DNA from: Apostichopus japonicus
Lineage: Eukaryota; Echinodermata; Holothuroidea; Aspidochirotida; Stichopodidae
DNA: 64,000 bases
Assembly (NCBI RefSeq): GCF_037975245.1
Contig: NC_092580.1
Coordinates: 10,329,001-10,393,000 of the forward strand
Reading direction: 5' to 3'
Shown: positions 27,793 through 64,000 of the stretch, piece after piece
Position numbering within the stretch: the first letter of the stretch is position 1
Layout: each line of letters begins with the position of its first letter
Made by a program: the position numbers and the translations under genes
Notes under the pieces: model-generated
What the model was told of the DNA's origin: nothing
Database searches by the model: none
The model's input: the letters and a program-made list of their open reading frames with translations, nothing else

Positions 27793-29007
27793 AGGAGAAC
27801 GAATATTTATTATATTTATTTATTAATATTTAGTAATTAAAAACATTTACTGCGCCCGGTGCGTCATAAATTTTCATGTAAATCTCTTTATTATGTATAT
27901 ATATAGTGATAAAAAAAAATCAATTAAATAAAATAGGGAAACCTATATATGAGAAAGATTTCTTCCTTTTTTTTAATAGAAATATCGCTAACTAAAACGT
28001 ATAACAAACGTAAGCCATGTCATATTGATTTGGATTCGGTTTGGCAGATTGTCAGGTAGAGAGAATGGTCGCATGTTGTCCGGTTGTCACAGGGCTACAA
28101 CGAACAACAGAGCTAAACAGATGGTTGTTTTGTTACACATCGCGTAATTACTTAACTAATTAAAAACAACAACTCCGAAGAACTCGAACACAATACTTTT
28201 TGTTGTAGCTTTATATATATTTTTTTGAATAAGGAACAAGCAAACAAATAACATGTAGGCATACCGTAATTTTGAGAAAGCAAAGAATTCAGAAATAAAG
28301 AAGCAAACATGGCATTTATTGTACACCGTACTTGTCGATGAAAGTTATAGCGTGACATATCTCTTCTCTTACAACTAACTGGTTTATAATCAAATCTCTG
28401 ATTAAATCAGATAAAGTAACTTCTAATGGAAGTATACAGAGAAACTAACAAAGCACTGAAAGTAAGTTAATATCTATAGAATAACTATAAGAAACATTTC
28501 TACGATTATATAGAAACTGGAACAGAGACTTTATCATATACGGAATACCTGCTATTGGCACTTTGCTATATTATGAAGTACAACCAGGAGTCTGACGACT
28601 CCCTGACAATTAACATCATCCGTGAGCGACTAATATACTTCGTGGTTTAATATCAGAAGTGGTGATATGATACCCATGTATCAGGACATCAACATATCTT
28701 TTAAAGTATTCGTATGCAGAAAACGTGAAAATAAGGCAAAATTGAAAATTACATCACATTGCTTAAAAGCGGTATACATTTCTTGTTGTTGTTTTTTACT
28801 GTGTGTCAGAGTACACAAATGAAAGTACTTCTGGTGCAAATATTGGGCAATGTTATTCCCTTCCTTGACTTTTACTGCCAAATTAACCCTAACATTTTAA
28901 CCAACCATTTTTTACCAACCCTTCTAGCTATAGACTTGGTTTGAGTTTTTGAATAAAGCTGAAGTATAGATCTATTCCAAAATACCTACTTTTTAGGGGG
29001 GTGGTAT

Positions 29008-29413
29008 CAGTGGCGGCGGAACCGGGGGGGGGGGCGCCGTACCAATCAAAAATAGCTTCCGACGCCCTTGTAATTATTGCATTTAATTGCAAGTAGTAAT
29101 TTACTACACTCAAAAACGTCTCTGCGAGTACACGTCGAGTATACTCTCTTAAAACACCATCGAATATACAAATTACAATGTTTTTACAGATTTATACGTG
29201 CAATCTGAGAAATTGCAGGCTTGAGACCCATGTTTTAGGGCTAGGTAATCGCAGCATAAAACACTCGGTAAGTGCCGTTTCCGGCCATCTGGGGGGGTTG
29301 AAAAACCCCAAATTTTCTTGTACGCTCCGCGCCAACTGATGGTGGCGCTCCGCTTAGATAGTCTCCACATATTAGCCCCCCCCCCCAATAATTTTCCCGT
29401 TCCGCCGCGCCTG
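29008..29413. mobile_element. hAT-type MITE, 406 bp, 8-bp target duplication
   Basis: The ends are CAGTGGCGGCGGAA and its inverted relative (TTCCGCCGCGCCTG). GGTGGTAT is duplicated exactly at 29000-29007 and 29414-29421. A second, internal copy of a right-hand end (TTCCGACGCCCTTG, to 29070) suggests a nested or rearranged element. It shares its core block with the element at 19565-19987. Confidence 0.88.
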
Positions 29414-30405
29414 GGTGGTATTGATGTTTATTTCCAAAACTTTGGTTCAAACTTTTTTTTGATTCAAAATATGTGAAAAATTCTACATTTTGACCATTTT
29501 TGTTTTTAAATAATCTAGGCGCTACTTAAAAACAGGACAACACCTACATAAATGTTCTAGAACAAGCCCAACACATAAAAATCTACCATGAAAAGATCAG
29601 GGCTATAAAGAATGGGGCATTTCAATTATCATCGGAATATTGCCACAAAAAACCTAAAGACCGAAAAACATTAAAAACTCTCCATTGTTTCAAGAAATCG
29701 TATCTCGCGCACCTACACTCTTTTTCAAAAATCTAATAACTATTATGTTTTTACAGGCTTCCTTACAAAAGTAAAGCAATGAACATCGGCATAGCACAAC
29801 CCTTTCGCTTAAGAATTTTCTGCACAATGGTTACGGTGCATGTGTGCGTGTATATACGTGTATACCTGTATTGTTTATGTATTGTAAAGCCTTGAGGAGG
29901 GGTGTGCCCCAGTTCCTATGACAATCCTTATATCTCGGTCATTTTTCAACCAATTTCCACAATTGTAGCCTCAAATGGTAGGATATATTTAAGATAATAC
30001 TATTTTAACCTAAAATACACCAAAACCAAAAAGGTTTTTACTATTGGTAGTATGTATTCCAAAATAAGTTATTTGGGGACCTAATTTGCATATTTACATA
30101 CATAACTAGCCTAAAGTTAGTGAAACTTATCAGATATGAATCAATAATTGTTACCATTTCCATTGATATCAAGGTTCCCGTACAAAATATTCCTCTGAAT
30201 TAATGTAAATTGAGTCTAAGAAAAGTCACTTTCTGCTGATTACTATACTAGCTCACATTGCCTGTTATAGGGTTAAGGTGTGAAAATTGTTTACTGGTGA
30301 ATTAAGAAGTTTGTTTTCAAGTGACTTCAAGATTGGCTCTCTTAGCTCAGCTTTTACATTGTCATGATACGGACACTTGAAAGTGCCGTAACTGGCCAAC
30401 GTGTA

Positions 30406-31147
30406 TGGTAGGCCGCATGGGAAATAATTACTGAATTATGTCCGACATAATTGCTGAATTATGTCCGACATTAATCCGAATTATGTACCACATAAATACG
30501 AATTATGTCGGACATAAATCACCAACCAGGTGAGCGCACATGCGGTACAAGCGGTACATTAATCGTATGTACCGCATAAATTCGAATTATGTACCGCATA
30601 AATCGTATGTACCACATTAATCCGGATTCAGGAGTCGTCCAAGCTCAGCATAGCGTAAGACTCTTCGAAGACTAACAAAACGATTCAAAGCATTGCGAAC
30701 AAACATCGGATTGTGTGGGACTGGGAGTCAACATTTGTCAATAACCTACGTTCGCTTCTCGACGAAAATCACGCAGATGTTGTACTTTGTCTATAATGCG
30801 TGCCATTGCGTTGTACTTTGCTTTATACAGCAGAAATAACTGCGCTGCTTTCACGCTACAGCAAGAGGGATTAATACTAACTCAGAGCATGATAACAGCT
30901 TCAAAATTCGCTAATGTGATTGGGCTATTTACTGCCGGTATTAATTCTATATAATGCTGGTATTAATTCTATTTAATGCCGGTATTAATTATATTTATTG
31001 TCAGTATTAATTATATGGAATACCGGCATATGAAGCTACATGGTGATCGGCTGAGAATTAATGCCGGTATTAAATAGAATTATTACTGGTTATAATTTTA
31101 GTTCATACGGACATTAAATCAGCAATTATTTCCCGTATGGCCTACCA
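30406..31147. mobile_element. 742-bp foldback MITE with TA target duplication
   Basis: The left end is TGGTAGGCCGCATGGG and the right end is its inverted relative, starting TGGTAGGCCATACGGG. The match continues through AAATAATT. TA flanks both sides. It interrupts the boundary repeat: the sequence on either side joins up to match 18.9-19.3 kb. The left interior carries short palindromes around ATTATGTCGGACATAAT and repeated GTACCGCATAAAT. The right interior carries GCCGGTATTAATT units about 27 bp apart. There is no coding capacity. A TA duplication suggests Tc1/mariner or a related superfamily. Confidence 0.85.
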
Positions 31148-32570
31148 TAAACATGTATGCTACCAAATGAGAGTTAGGGTTTAACTGGTTAGACAACAAT
31201 GTTTGTGCAACAATTGGGCAATTGTATGGAATATACTTCCTTAAATCGAAGAGATGTAACGCCGGAGGGAACTGGGAGGGGGCAAATGTTTTCCCAAACA
31301 GGTTTGTCCAATTATGTGTAAATAGGTCGGAAAAATTGGTCGGAAAAGTTACGTCATCACCATAGAAACCTTCACTTCGAGGTTACCAAAATGTCTACAT
31401 CCATTCGTTGCAACGAAGATACACTCGTCCTATATGTACGGTGTTTATTCAATAGTTTTATCTATATAATGATTTACCCCAATGGAGAAACATATAAGTC
31501 AACAGAAAAGTTGTGTAAACTAAGCCTTGATTATTCGCGTACCATTTTCCAAATTTTAGATAAGAAACTAGTGTCATAATCTAGTCGCGCAATTCACTCA
31601 CGTATTGTACCGATTCAAAATATTGCTGCTGTCATGTTTTGCGTATATTATAAGGTGGCATACTCCTATTAGCGTCTATATCAATCCGCCGCAAGTGTTT
31701 TCCTTCAGAAAAAGTGCCAATTAGGAGCAGGAGAACAACTTTTTTTGCTATGTTATCAATTAGGATGTGCTTTTTTTGTGGCTTTGATGTTAAAGAACAT
31801 GAATGGAAGCACATGTGGTTCAAAAATTGGGTAAAATGAGGCAATTTTAGACCAGTTTAGCCCTCCCAGGAGCAGCGTACGAAGATTGTTTACGACTGAG
31901 AAAAAAGGTTTGTTTACAAGTGACGAAAAGTTCCGGCTCTCGTAGCAAAAAATCTGCATTTTCATGGTACACAAAATTGATGGTGTCATGAAAGGCCAAC
32001 TTGTCAGCTATCCAGTGATGGGTAGCGTTTAGCAAGTGAAATCTTCTATCAAGACTTAGAGAACACATTACTTTTGTGATATAGTGTGTAAGTCAATGTG
32101 GCTTTTAATGGGCGTATATGCTACCTTAGGACTCGTGAACTCGCATCGTGAAGTTGATTGTAGTGTACCCATTCCAGGAAACGAATGCCGATTTCAATAG
32201 AACGGCTCACGAATCTTGGATAACGTAAACACGAACCCAATAGAATGTAGCGTATGTATCATAAGTAAGATTAACATGTGATCCAAACATTGAAAGCAAA
32301 GATAGGGTGTTGGAAGTAAACCTCGTATAGGCTAGACTTAACTAAGTGTCACATGTCAATCAATAACAAACATTAATCTGTGCACCATGTTCCAGTGACG
32401 TCAATGAACTCATTCATGTTTTGACATGTTTAATTAAGACCTAGGGACCTTATCACTCTTCTGATTTAGTGTTCGTTTTACAACTTCCAAGCGATGGTCA
32501 TTATTGATACTGAAGTCACGAGCAATCTGATTGGCTGAAAATTCTGTAACTGCAAACCTGTTTGTGGAAA
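31148..32570. repeat. Inter-unit region with diverged boundary repeats
   Basis: This lies between the units. The part at 31150-31270 continues the interrupted boundary repeat, and 31780-32110 is another, more diverged copy (CATGTGGT, TGTCATGAAAGGCCAAC, CAGCTATCCA). The rest, including a 62-codon frame at 31391-31579, has no recognisable content. Confidence 0.6.
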
Positions 32571-32759
32571 AAATAGCGACCGTGGGGGGGGGGGGGGGGT
32601 GGCATAATAAAACATAGCTCCCTCCTTTTAATCAACGGCATTCTCTTGAATCATTTCGCATTGTTAACTGTTAACTGTTTACTTCAAATATTATGGTTAA
32701 AAATACATGCTGACCATTTACGTTGAGAAAATGCTTGAAATATTTCAAACAAACTTTCC

Positions 32760-34330
32760 TGTACTGACGATAATAGCATAAATAAATGGATTCATAGCAG
32801 AATTACAGAAGAGAATTATTTTGGAAATGTCTTTCCAAACATTATAATCCTCTATGAAGACAAAAAGACGTTTATGTACAAGCAGGCATCGTCATGGCAA
32901 CCAGCACACTTATAGCAATACCAATATGTATGTCTTTGTCCGGTAGGGATTTGTGTTCACATCAAGACGATTAGTACTCCCTGCATTAGTTCAATACGAA
33001 ACAGTAACGTTATTTAATATTTCAATCTATGAAGAGGTGCATCGTTGGGCTGCCGAAGTTACTTCAAATAAAGATTGAGATTTTTTATCGATTGAAAGAA
33101 CTATCTTGTTTACTTCTTAGGTCCTGTTTGAATTCCTTTTCCATGAGTCAGAAACAAGGGCTTAGGAACCGGGGGGCTGGGGGCGCCAGCCCCCCTCCCC
33201 CCCCAGTGAAAAATATGGAGGGGCGGAAGTATTATTCCGCCCCCGCTTCGCAGGTCAGACAACCCCTTTTTCATTTCCAAATGAGAAAAAAATCTCATTT
33301 GGAGCACCAAATTGCATCTAAGGCCAGGTGAAAATGCAAAATTATTTACAAAATGGAGTGGGTGTTGAAGTGTGCTATATTGCACCAAAGAGGTAGGAGG
33401 TCTGAGGCCACCTGGAAATGCAAAGAAAAATTCCAAAGGGGAAGGGGACACCCCCTCCTCTTAGACCCATTCCCCAGGCCGGCCATCAGTCTTCAGCCCC
33501 CCCCCCCCACTCAAAAGTACCTTCCTACGCCACTGGTCAGAAAGCTTGCCGAATCTTTCTATTTGTTTACAGTTAAATTGCAATCTAGTTCGGTTTTCTT
33601 GTTTGACAAGCATGACGTAAACACTGATATTTAACATAAGCAGGGTAGTACTTAATGGAACAATGAAAATCAACGTTATATCTATGATCGTAAACAATTA
33701 CACTGCAACATTTATCGTTAGAAAGAAAAACAAACACGGATATAGAATAGACTATATTGTACATGTCCATGTTGTTACTGTAACAAGTAAAAACGACTGC
33801 CATTTGAAGGTTATACTATTTTGTTTATGAATGAACTCGTAGGAATTCCGTGCAATAGGAATAGCTGGATGAGTGCATCCAACTGTGCAATGACTTTTAT
33901 ATGGGAGAGAAGAAGAGAGTAGAAGAGAGTCGAGTACAGCTAGTCGAGGTTTCATATACGTTTGTATTGTGCCTTGTTTTCATTCTCGTCCTGTTTTGAT
34001 ATACGTCTTCAGTTTTAGTTCTTTCGTCGGCAAACGTTACATTACCATAAGTAATAAGTTTGATCGATTAGTATGCTTCCGGTAATGGTTGAGGGCGTCT
34101 GCAACAAGTCGATATCGATCTGAGCTCATGATAATGACAATGTTTAATGACATAAATGTCGTGAGACTTACGAACCAAAAATGAAACAGCAATGTTGGTC
34201 AAGGTACTGTCAAACCTCTCGGAAGGAAAGGATCAGCTTTCTCGACCAACTAACAAGTCCGCTGTGGAAAGGTGCAAAATATACACTTTGACCGGTAAGC
34301 TACAAACTTCTGTCTATAAGTTGACCCTTG
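32760..34330 (-). pseudogene. GPCR pseudogene in unit 2, split by a different hAT insertion
   Basis: This is the counterpart of the remnant at 19470-21140. TM7 (ILFCNSAMNPFIYA) lies near 32770-32840. A TM6 fragment near 32900 has CWLP followed at once by an in-frame stop. TM5 pieces lie at 33585-33697, and TM2/TM3 with MSLDRYQLVADA near 34080-34300. The hAT element at 33155-33535 interrupts it. Because the receptor is decayed in the same way in both units, it was already dead before duplication. Confidence 0.85.
33155..33535. mobile_element. hAT-type MITE, 381 bp, 8-bp target duplication, empty site known
   Basis: The ends are CAAGGGCTTAGGAA and the inverted relative of CAGTGGCGTAGGAA. GTCAGAAA is duplicated at 33147-33154 and 33536-33543. 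Unit 1 near 20335 has the unoccupied sequence with a single site. There is a G/C-run interior and no transposase. Confidence 0.93.
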
Positions 34331-34559
34331 GTTTTTATAAACAAATAAGACTATTCTACACACATCAGCAATATTAAAATGTGACTGTTCTGGACTAGAT
34401 GTTCAGCCCTTTGTGTAGGTAAAATGGTTTATCGAGTTTTGTCGCAGATGTTGTGACAATTAATACAACACTTTACCAATTAACAGTCTCTTCATCATCT
34501 CTTTCCATCATCTCATTCTCACTCCACCAGTTATGTTTTCCGAAGATTGTTTCACTTTA

Positions 34560-35115
34560 TGAGACCGGAAGTTTGAGATATAGCGTCTTCAGCGCGATAC
34601 AAAGTTCGTTGCGCACTAGTTAACCGAGCTCCATGGTTAACATAAGCACGCTAGCCGTCAGTGTATTATGACTATATGCTTCAGGCTTCTAACACACAAA
34701 ATGATGAAGCCATATTCACGCGCGCACATTTTGACAGCGTGATTTCGTTAAACACGTTCGCATTCACTTAATGATGAAGCCACTTTGTACGTATGCGCGC
34801 ATTCGGTCGTCACATTCTGCGTCCTTCTTTCTTGCGTTTCTTTTTGTTTAATCAGCTACCGCACAAGTCCTTCGCGGATTCCGAATGCGCGCGCATTGCG
34901 TCGTAATGAAAATCGCGTTGCGTCGTAAAAAAAAATTCGTCTTTATGACGCCACATAAGTTATACCTAGACAAGAAATATCAACGTAGCAACAATGTTGA
35001 TATATATGGTTCAGTTCAACTTGCTTCTGCATCACGAACACACCGTACTTGCTTAAAGCGAATAGTACAGCGATTATTTTACCAGTTTCTGGAACTCTTT
35101 ACAACTCTACTTCCG
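34560..35115 (+). promoter_or_regulatory. CpG-rich candidate promoter and non-coding first exon, kinase copy 2
   Basis: The counterpart of 21360-21919, nearly identical, ending in the donor TTCCG|GTAAGT at 35115. A 119-codon frame through it (34885-35244) reads past the donor into the intron and differs from unit 1 by an indel, so I treat it as untranslated. Conservation between units is expected from recency and does not prove function. Confidence 0.5.
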
Positions 35116-36068
35116 GTAAGTCTGTCATTATTTGCCTTTGTGTTGAATGGTTTTACTAAATGGAGATATATCTTAATATTTGTAATATCAGAAAAAGAAT
35201 CTACGAATCTGTTCTCTACGCGGAAGATTCAGAAGACTAAGTAGCTTAGGCTATCAACGGGCACCGCCGAAATGGCGTTCCAACGACATCGACAAACACT
35301 TCATTGGGAGAGAGGGCGGCAAGCTATTACGTAAATTTTCAATTTGACGATATTTTCATTCCAAATATTAGCGGAATTTCCTTGCGGCTAACATTGAAAG
35401 CGTGCTGATGCATGGTGTTTGAGTAAGGTTGTTTACGTTGCATTACCTAACATAGTAGGCTATATATTAAGAGGGGGCTATTATTTATAAGAACTATTGT
35501 ACCCGTAAGTTGAAACTTGAGTCATTCTCAATCTCTTATTCAATCCTCTCCTAAAGCTAGTAACAACAAATGCTAAATACCCATGTAAATAGAGACACAC
35601 GCAAACCTTGAACTGAAAAGAAGATTGACACTAATATAGGGAAATATTGAAGCATCCGGGGAAATATTTAAGCATCCTGGATGCTATTGTATGGAACCGC
35701 ATAGTTATGCATAGATGTATGAGTTATAGTTGAATATACATACATGAAAATTGTGAAGGAAAGATAGTGCAAGAGCATCAAATCAAAAGATGAACACTGC
35801 CATCATTTGTATACACCCAGTTCATTCCCCTAACATTGTAAATGTGACCATGTGATCGTGATGGTATTATGTCTACCTTTGTGAATGATTCCATTACACG
35901 ACCAACCCCACCCACCCCACCCCTCAAGAGAAAATCATCTAAATTGATACGGATAAGTGTAATCTAAACGAATATTGAAACTTACGACGTACCTTTCCAA
36001 TAGTATCATATTTAAGTCTTTAATGAAAACATAATTCTTTCTGGAATCTCTTACAGTCGGTTACCACA

Positions 36069-41057
<4,989 letters not shown>

Positions 41058-41784
41058 AGGAGAAAGAATATTTATTATATTTATTTAGTAATATTTAGTA
41101 ATTAAAAACATTTACAGCGCCCGGTGCGTCATAAAGTTTCACGTAAATATCTTTATCATGTATATAGCGATAAAAACATGGTTAATGAAATAAATAGGGA
41201 AACTTATATATGAGATGAAGTTTGAATGAGAAAATAAATTTAAATTTAAAAATTCAAGAAAGAATTCTTTCCTTTTTTTTAATAGAAATATCTCTAAATA
41301 AAAAGTAAGCCTTCTCATATTGATTTGGCTTCGGTTTGGCATATTGTCAAGTTAAAAGAATGGTCAGGGTCACATCGCATGTTGTCCGGTTGTCACTGGG
41401 CTACAATAAACAACAGAGCTAAACATATGTTGTTTTGTTACACATCGCGTAATTACTTAACTAACGAAGAACAATAACTCCGAAAAACTCAAAGACAATA
41501 CTTTCTTCGTAGCCTTATATATTTTAATCAAATAAGCAACACATACAAATAACATGTAGGCATTTCATTATTTTGAGAAAGCAGAGAAATCAGAACAAAG
41601 AAAAAAACATGGCATTTATTGGACACCGTACTAGTTGATGTAAGGCATAGCGTGACATATGACTTCTCATACAACTAACTGGTTTTTAATCAAATCTCTG
41701 ATTAAATCAGATAAAGCCACTTCTAATAAAAGTGTACTGAGAAACTAACAAAGCACTGAAAGCAGCAAGTTAATATCTATAGAG

Positions 41785-42637
41785 CCGGGGGCGGACTGGG
41801 TCTTAAACCGGCCGGGGCATTTTGCACCTAGACCAGCCCATTATTCATTGATATGTTACTTACATAGTGATCGCCATCCTGGGGGATGGATTTAAGGGGA
41901 GGGGAGGGGCGTCCCATTCCCCACTGAATTTTTTTTTGAAGTTAAGGAATGCCTAGATGTAAAATGGTGCTATATTTCTCAATTTTGTAGGTTGCAATAA
42001 TCCTTTAAAAAGATCCAAAAACAATTTTCCAGAAGCAACACTCGATTAGACTGAGAAAAGTTATAAATGTAAACAAAAATATATGTTTTAGACTGGATCT
42101 TATTTAGTTCTCCAAGCATTTTGTGACAACTCGCTTGAAAAAAAAAGAAAAAAAAAACCTTAATAAAATCTACTAAAACATACATGTTCAATAACACGAG
42201 CACATGTCATGTCTACGAAAGTAGGAGCCTACGCAGTTCGCTGCTTCTGGCAGCCACACCATCAATGATATTTTTAGTGTAAGTTACTTATATTCATACA
42301 TAATCTCTCAGGACTTAGCTACTGAGTGATATCCATATAATCTAATAATATTTTACCGTTTTTTACTTCTATGTAAATGTCAGCATGCATTGGTCACTGT
42401 AGTTGTATATCTTGCCGTAAAACATATTTGCACGGACGGGTTGCCAATATCACGTTGTTACGAACTAACAGACTAACTAACATGGCGATTTCATGAGCTG
42501 ATTCCCACAGTTAAAAATATATTTTTACACAGCCCGTCTGTATTCTATCAACTACTGTGAAAATGGGCTGTAATTTTTACCAGGCTCCCCGGCAAACCGG
42601 GCTTTGCCCAAATGCCTGTGTGGCTAGTCCGCCACTG
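41785..42637. mobile_element. hAT-type non-autonomous element, 853 bp, empty site known
   Basis: The right end, inverted, is CAGTGGCGGACTAG; the left end is a mutated form, CCGGGGGCGGACTGG. CTATAGAG is duplicated at 41777-41784 and 42638-42645. Unit 1 near 28485 has the unoccupied site. The interior is AT-rich with no transposase frame. Confidence 0.9.
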
Positions 42638-42975
42638 CTATAGAGTAATTATAAGAAACATTTCTACGATGATATAGAAACTAGAACAGAGACTTCATCA
42701 AGCACAGAGTACCTGCTGTATAGTACTTTGCGATATTAGGAAATTTAACCAGGGTCTAACGACTCCCTGACACTTAACATCATTCGTGAGCAACCAAACT
42801 CTACAAATACCAGAAGTTGTGATATGACACCCATGTATCAGGACATCAACATATCTTAAAGTATTGGTATGGGAAACCATGGAAATAAGGCAAGATTGAA
42901 AGTAACATCGGTAAATAAAATTGCACATTGCCTAACACTGGTGTCATATATTTCTTATTGTTGTTGTTTATTTTA

Positions 42976-44392
42976 TTTAATGAGAAATCGTTGGCACAAT
43001 GTCAAAGTCTTTTGAATCACATATCAAGTCAAATCAATTATAACTGTACTACAAATAAGAAACTTGTGGTTTATTTTTATTTTCATTTATTTATTTAATT
43101 TTTATGTGTAAATTGACAGTATTTTCACTGATGAAGAAAGTTTGTCATTAGACCGATAGAAATATGATAAACTAATTTTTCTAATTTTTTTGAAAATAGC
43201 TTAAACTATTGGTGTGACTGAGATGTACTGTATGTCAAGTATATATATATTTAAATTACCAATTAAGGATTCGGTTTTTAGGTCCTGCTTTGCCTGGTAC
43301 TGGCTTTTATTCCTCTATGTTGTATGACAATTTGAGTAATGTGTGAGTGCTTGGGTATGAGCGGGGGGGGGGTGGGGGAGGGGTATCTGTGCAATATACA
43401 TTAACATCGTTTTCTTTGAGAGAGACCAACAACTCGACCAATGTATCCTTAAACATGTGAAAATACAATAACTGATTGTTATTCTAGATGTCTGTTAGGT
43501 ATAAGCAGTATATCAGAGAGTGCTGAATCACATAAAATTAACAGTTGTATCTGGATATTTAAAAAAAGAAGATAGTAGGGGTGGTGGAGTGGACCAGAGG
43601 TCATTGAGTCTAACTCCCATAAAGTATGGGGGTTTAGGGGGGCCAGCAGAAAAAATACAAATTCATAGATGTGAAATGTGAAATGTTGCATTCTGAGGAA
43701 TATTTAGACAATAAGTTGGGTATATTATTAGATCAACATGCAATGTTGTTCTAATAACTATTTTTTTCCTTTTTGTGTGGCATTGAAAGGAGAGGTGAGA
43801 GGGTGGGGAGAGCAAATGTACACCCCACAGCCCCCTGAATGGTTGTGTTTACTTATGTTAATTGTTTGCAACAGTAATGAACATGCAGTTCTTTGCTTAC
43901 TGAACCAATGAAAGCCAAGAAAATAAATTGAAATATGCAGAAATTTTGGCAATATTGCAAGAAGTGTAATTATAATTGTACACTCCTGACCACTATATAT
44001 ATATACATCATTTGTCCTAATTTACAAACAATTTCAAGTCCATCAGTCTATTAAAATTCGCCAACTTGTACTCGATATGTAGTACACGCATATTAACATA
44101 ACTAGCAGTTGTAATCTGCAGTAGCTCAATTTAGTTCACGTTGCGGAAGGAAGGTTAATGTAGTAGTAGCATAAATGATGAGAGATCTGGGTGAGATCAG
44201 GTACACTGAAGGAAGCAGAAGAGTATAGAGATAACGTTCCATTCATGATAGTTGAACACCTGTAGTTAATATTTATCTTTCATCCATACACTATATTACA
44301 ACAAATAATTAACATTAATACATGTATACTGATTACATCACATGTCATCAATGACATTGAGATTGAAACCCATATTTCCCTTTTCTTTGCCA

Positions 44393-44395
<3 letters not shown>
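42976..44395. other. Non-coding interval between kinase and receptor genes
   Basis: No exon or element ends were found. There is a G run at 43363-43382. The two genes converge here (plus-strand kinase, minus-strand receptor), so this interval should hold both 3' ends. Confidence 0.5.
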
Positions 44396-44430
<35 letters not shown>

Positions 44431-44721
44431 TATATATATATATATATATATATTCGGCTAAATTTGACGGTTGGGCGAATTCCCCATTGATTTGCACACT
44501 AAAATAAAACATTAATTCCCCATATACTCCCTAACCTCTCACCCTAAAACTAACCAAACCCTAGTTTTAGACAGTGGAGAACAAGAGAAGACTATTTGCG
44601 ACAATAAAATTATGCCTAGAAATGGTAGTAAAAACGTTAAGGCGAAACAACTTTTTCAAATTTCCACTCTCCTATTGTTCAATTTCGCCCTAGCGCCGAA
44701 TTTAGTGAATATATATATATA

Positions 44722-44760
<39 letters not shown>

Positions 44761-44801
44761 ATATATATATATCTATATATATATATCTATATATATATAT
44801 A
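44396..44801. mobile_element. MITE-like inverted-repeat element (44458-44705) flanked by TA tracts
   Basis: CTAAATTTGACGGTTGGGCGAA at the left has an imperfect inverted match at the right (CTAAATTCGGCGCTAGGGCGAA). The element is 248 bp, with TA microsatellites abutting both sides (44396-44452 and 44709-44801, the latter with CTATA interruptions). It probably inserted at TA and the flanking repeat then expanded, or it carried the repeat. Confidence 0.65.
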
Positions 44802-44913
44802 TACTTCGAATTAGATTTACGAATTTTATAACCTTCTTGTAAATGTGAACCACACTGTCACAGTAGAGTCCCTTCACCCGAGAAATAGTTGACACGTTGG
44901 ACATAGCCTGGTT

Positions 44914-64000
<19,087 letters not shown>

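Larger units (their letters stand above)
19300..28800. repeat. Segmental duplication, unit 1
   Basis: This stretch is nearly the same, in the same order and orientation, as about 32570-42975. It holds a GPCR remnant on the minus strand, a CpG-rich candidate promoter and a kinase gene on the plus strand. Introns and flanks align base for base over long stretches. The offset between the kinase exon 2 starts is 13,271 bases. The main length differences are independent transposon insertions and the TA tract lengths. Confidence 0.92.

Noticed and set aside
33029-33634. Pro/Gly-rich frames near 33.0-33.6 kb
   Set aside because: They arise from the G and C runs of the hAT element at 33155-33535.
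34885-35244. 119-codon frame upstream of kinase copy 2
   Set aside because: It runs through a strong splice donor, and the matching frame in unit 1 is shifted by an indel; more likely 5' UTR plus intron.

Overview
This is an animal nuclear DNA window: AT-rich, with spliced genes, GT/AG introns, microsatellites and many small DNA transposons. A RIG-I-like receptor, an expanded family of short single-exon rhodopsin-type receptors and tandem non-RD kinases fit a marine invertebrate deuterostome, perhaps an echinoderm. That placement is an inference.

Region 1 (about 4.6-16.7 kb) is a minus-strand cluster of class A G-protein-coupled receptor (GPCR) genes. One is intact (8483-9715). Two carry all the receptor parts but have a one-base frame break in intracellular loop 3 (4674-5847 and 15453-16714). 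One is clearly dead (12674-13660). A higher-order minisatellite ends 13 bases beyond the stop codon of the intact gene.

Region 2 (about 18.9-43 kb) is a tandem segmental duplication with an offset of about 13.3 kb. Each unit carries a decayed GPCR (minus strand), a CpG-rich stretch with a candidate non-coding first exon, and a five-coding-exon kinase gene (plus strand). Copy 2 encodes 1,099 residues: a long, probably disordered N-terminal part followed by a C-terminal kinase domain with HCD in place of HRD. Copy 1 has lost one base and stops seven residues before DFG. Comparing the units gives empty sites for three hAT-type insertions with 8-bp target duplications. It also shows a coding stretch where replacements outnumber silent changes.

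Region 3 (44.9 kb to the window end) is a minus-strand RIG-I-like receptor gene. Fifteen exons join in one phase-consistent frame of about 990 codons: CARD-like region, acidic linker, DECH-box helicase with Hel2i insertion, and zinc-binding C-terminal domain. The 5' end lies beyond position 64000. Its introns hold inverted SINE copies, Harbinger-like and other foldback elements, and two perfect spacerless palindromes. One palindrome encloses a consensus splice donor just downstream of a real, weaker donor.

The dsRNA sensor and the non-RD kinases may form an innate-immune neighbourhood, but nothing in the sequence shows that they work together.
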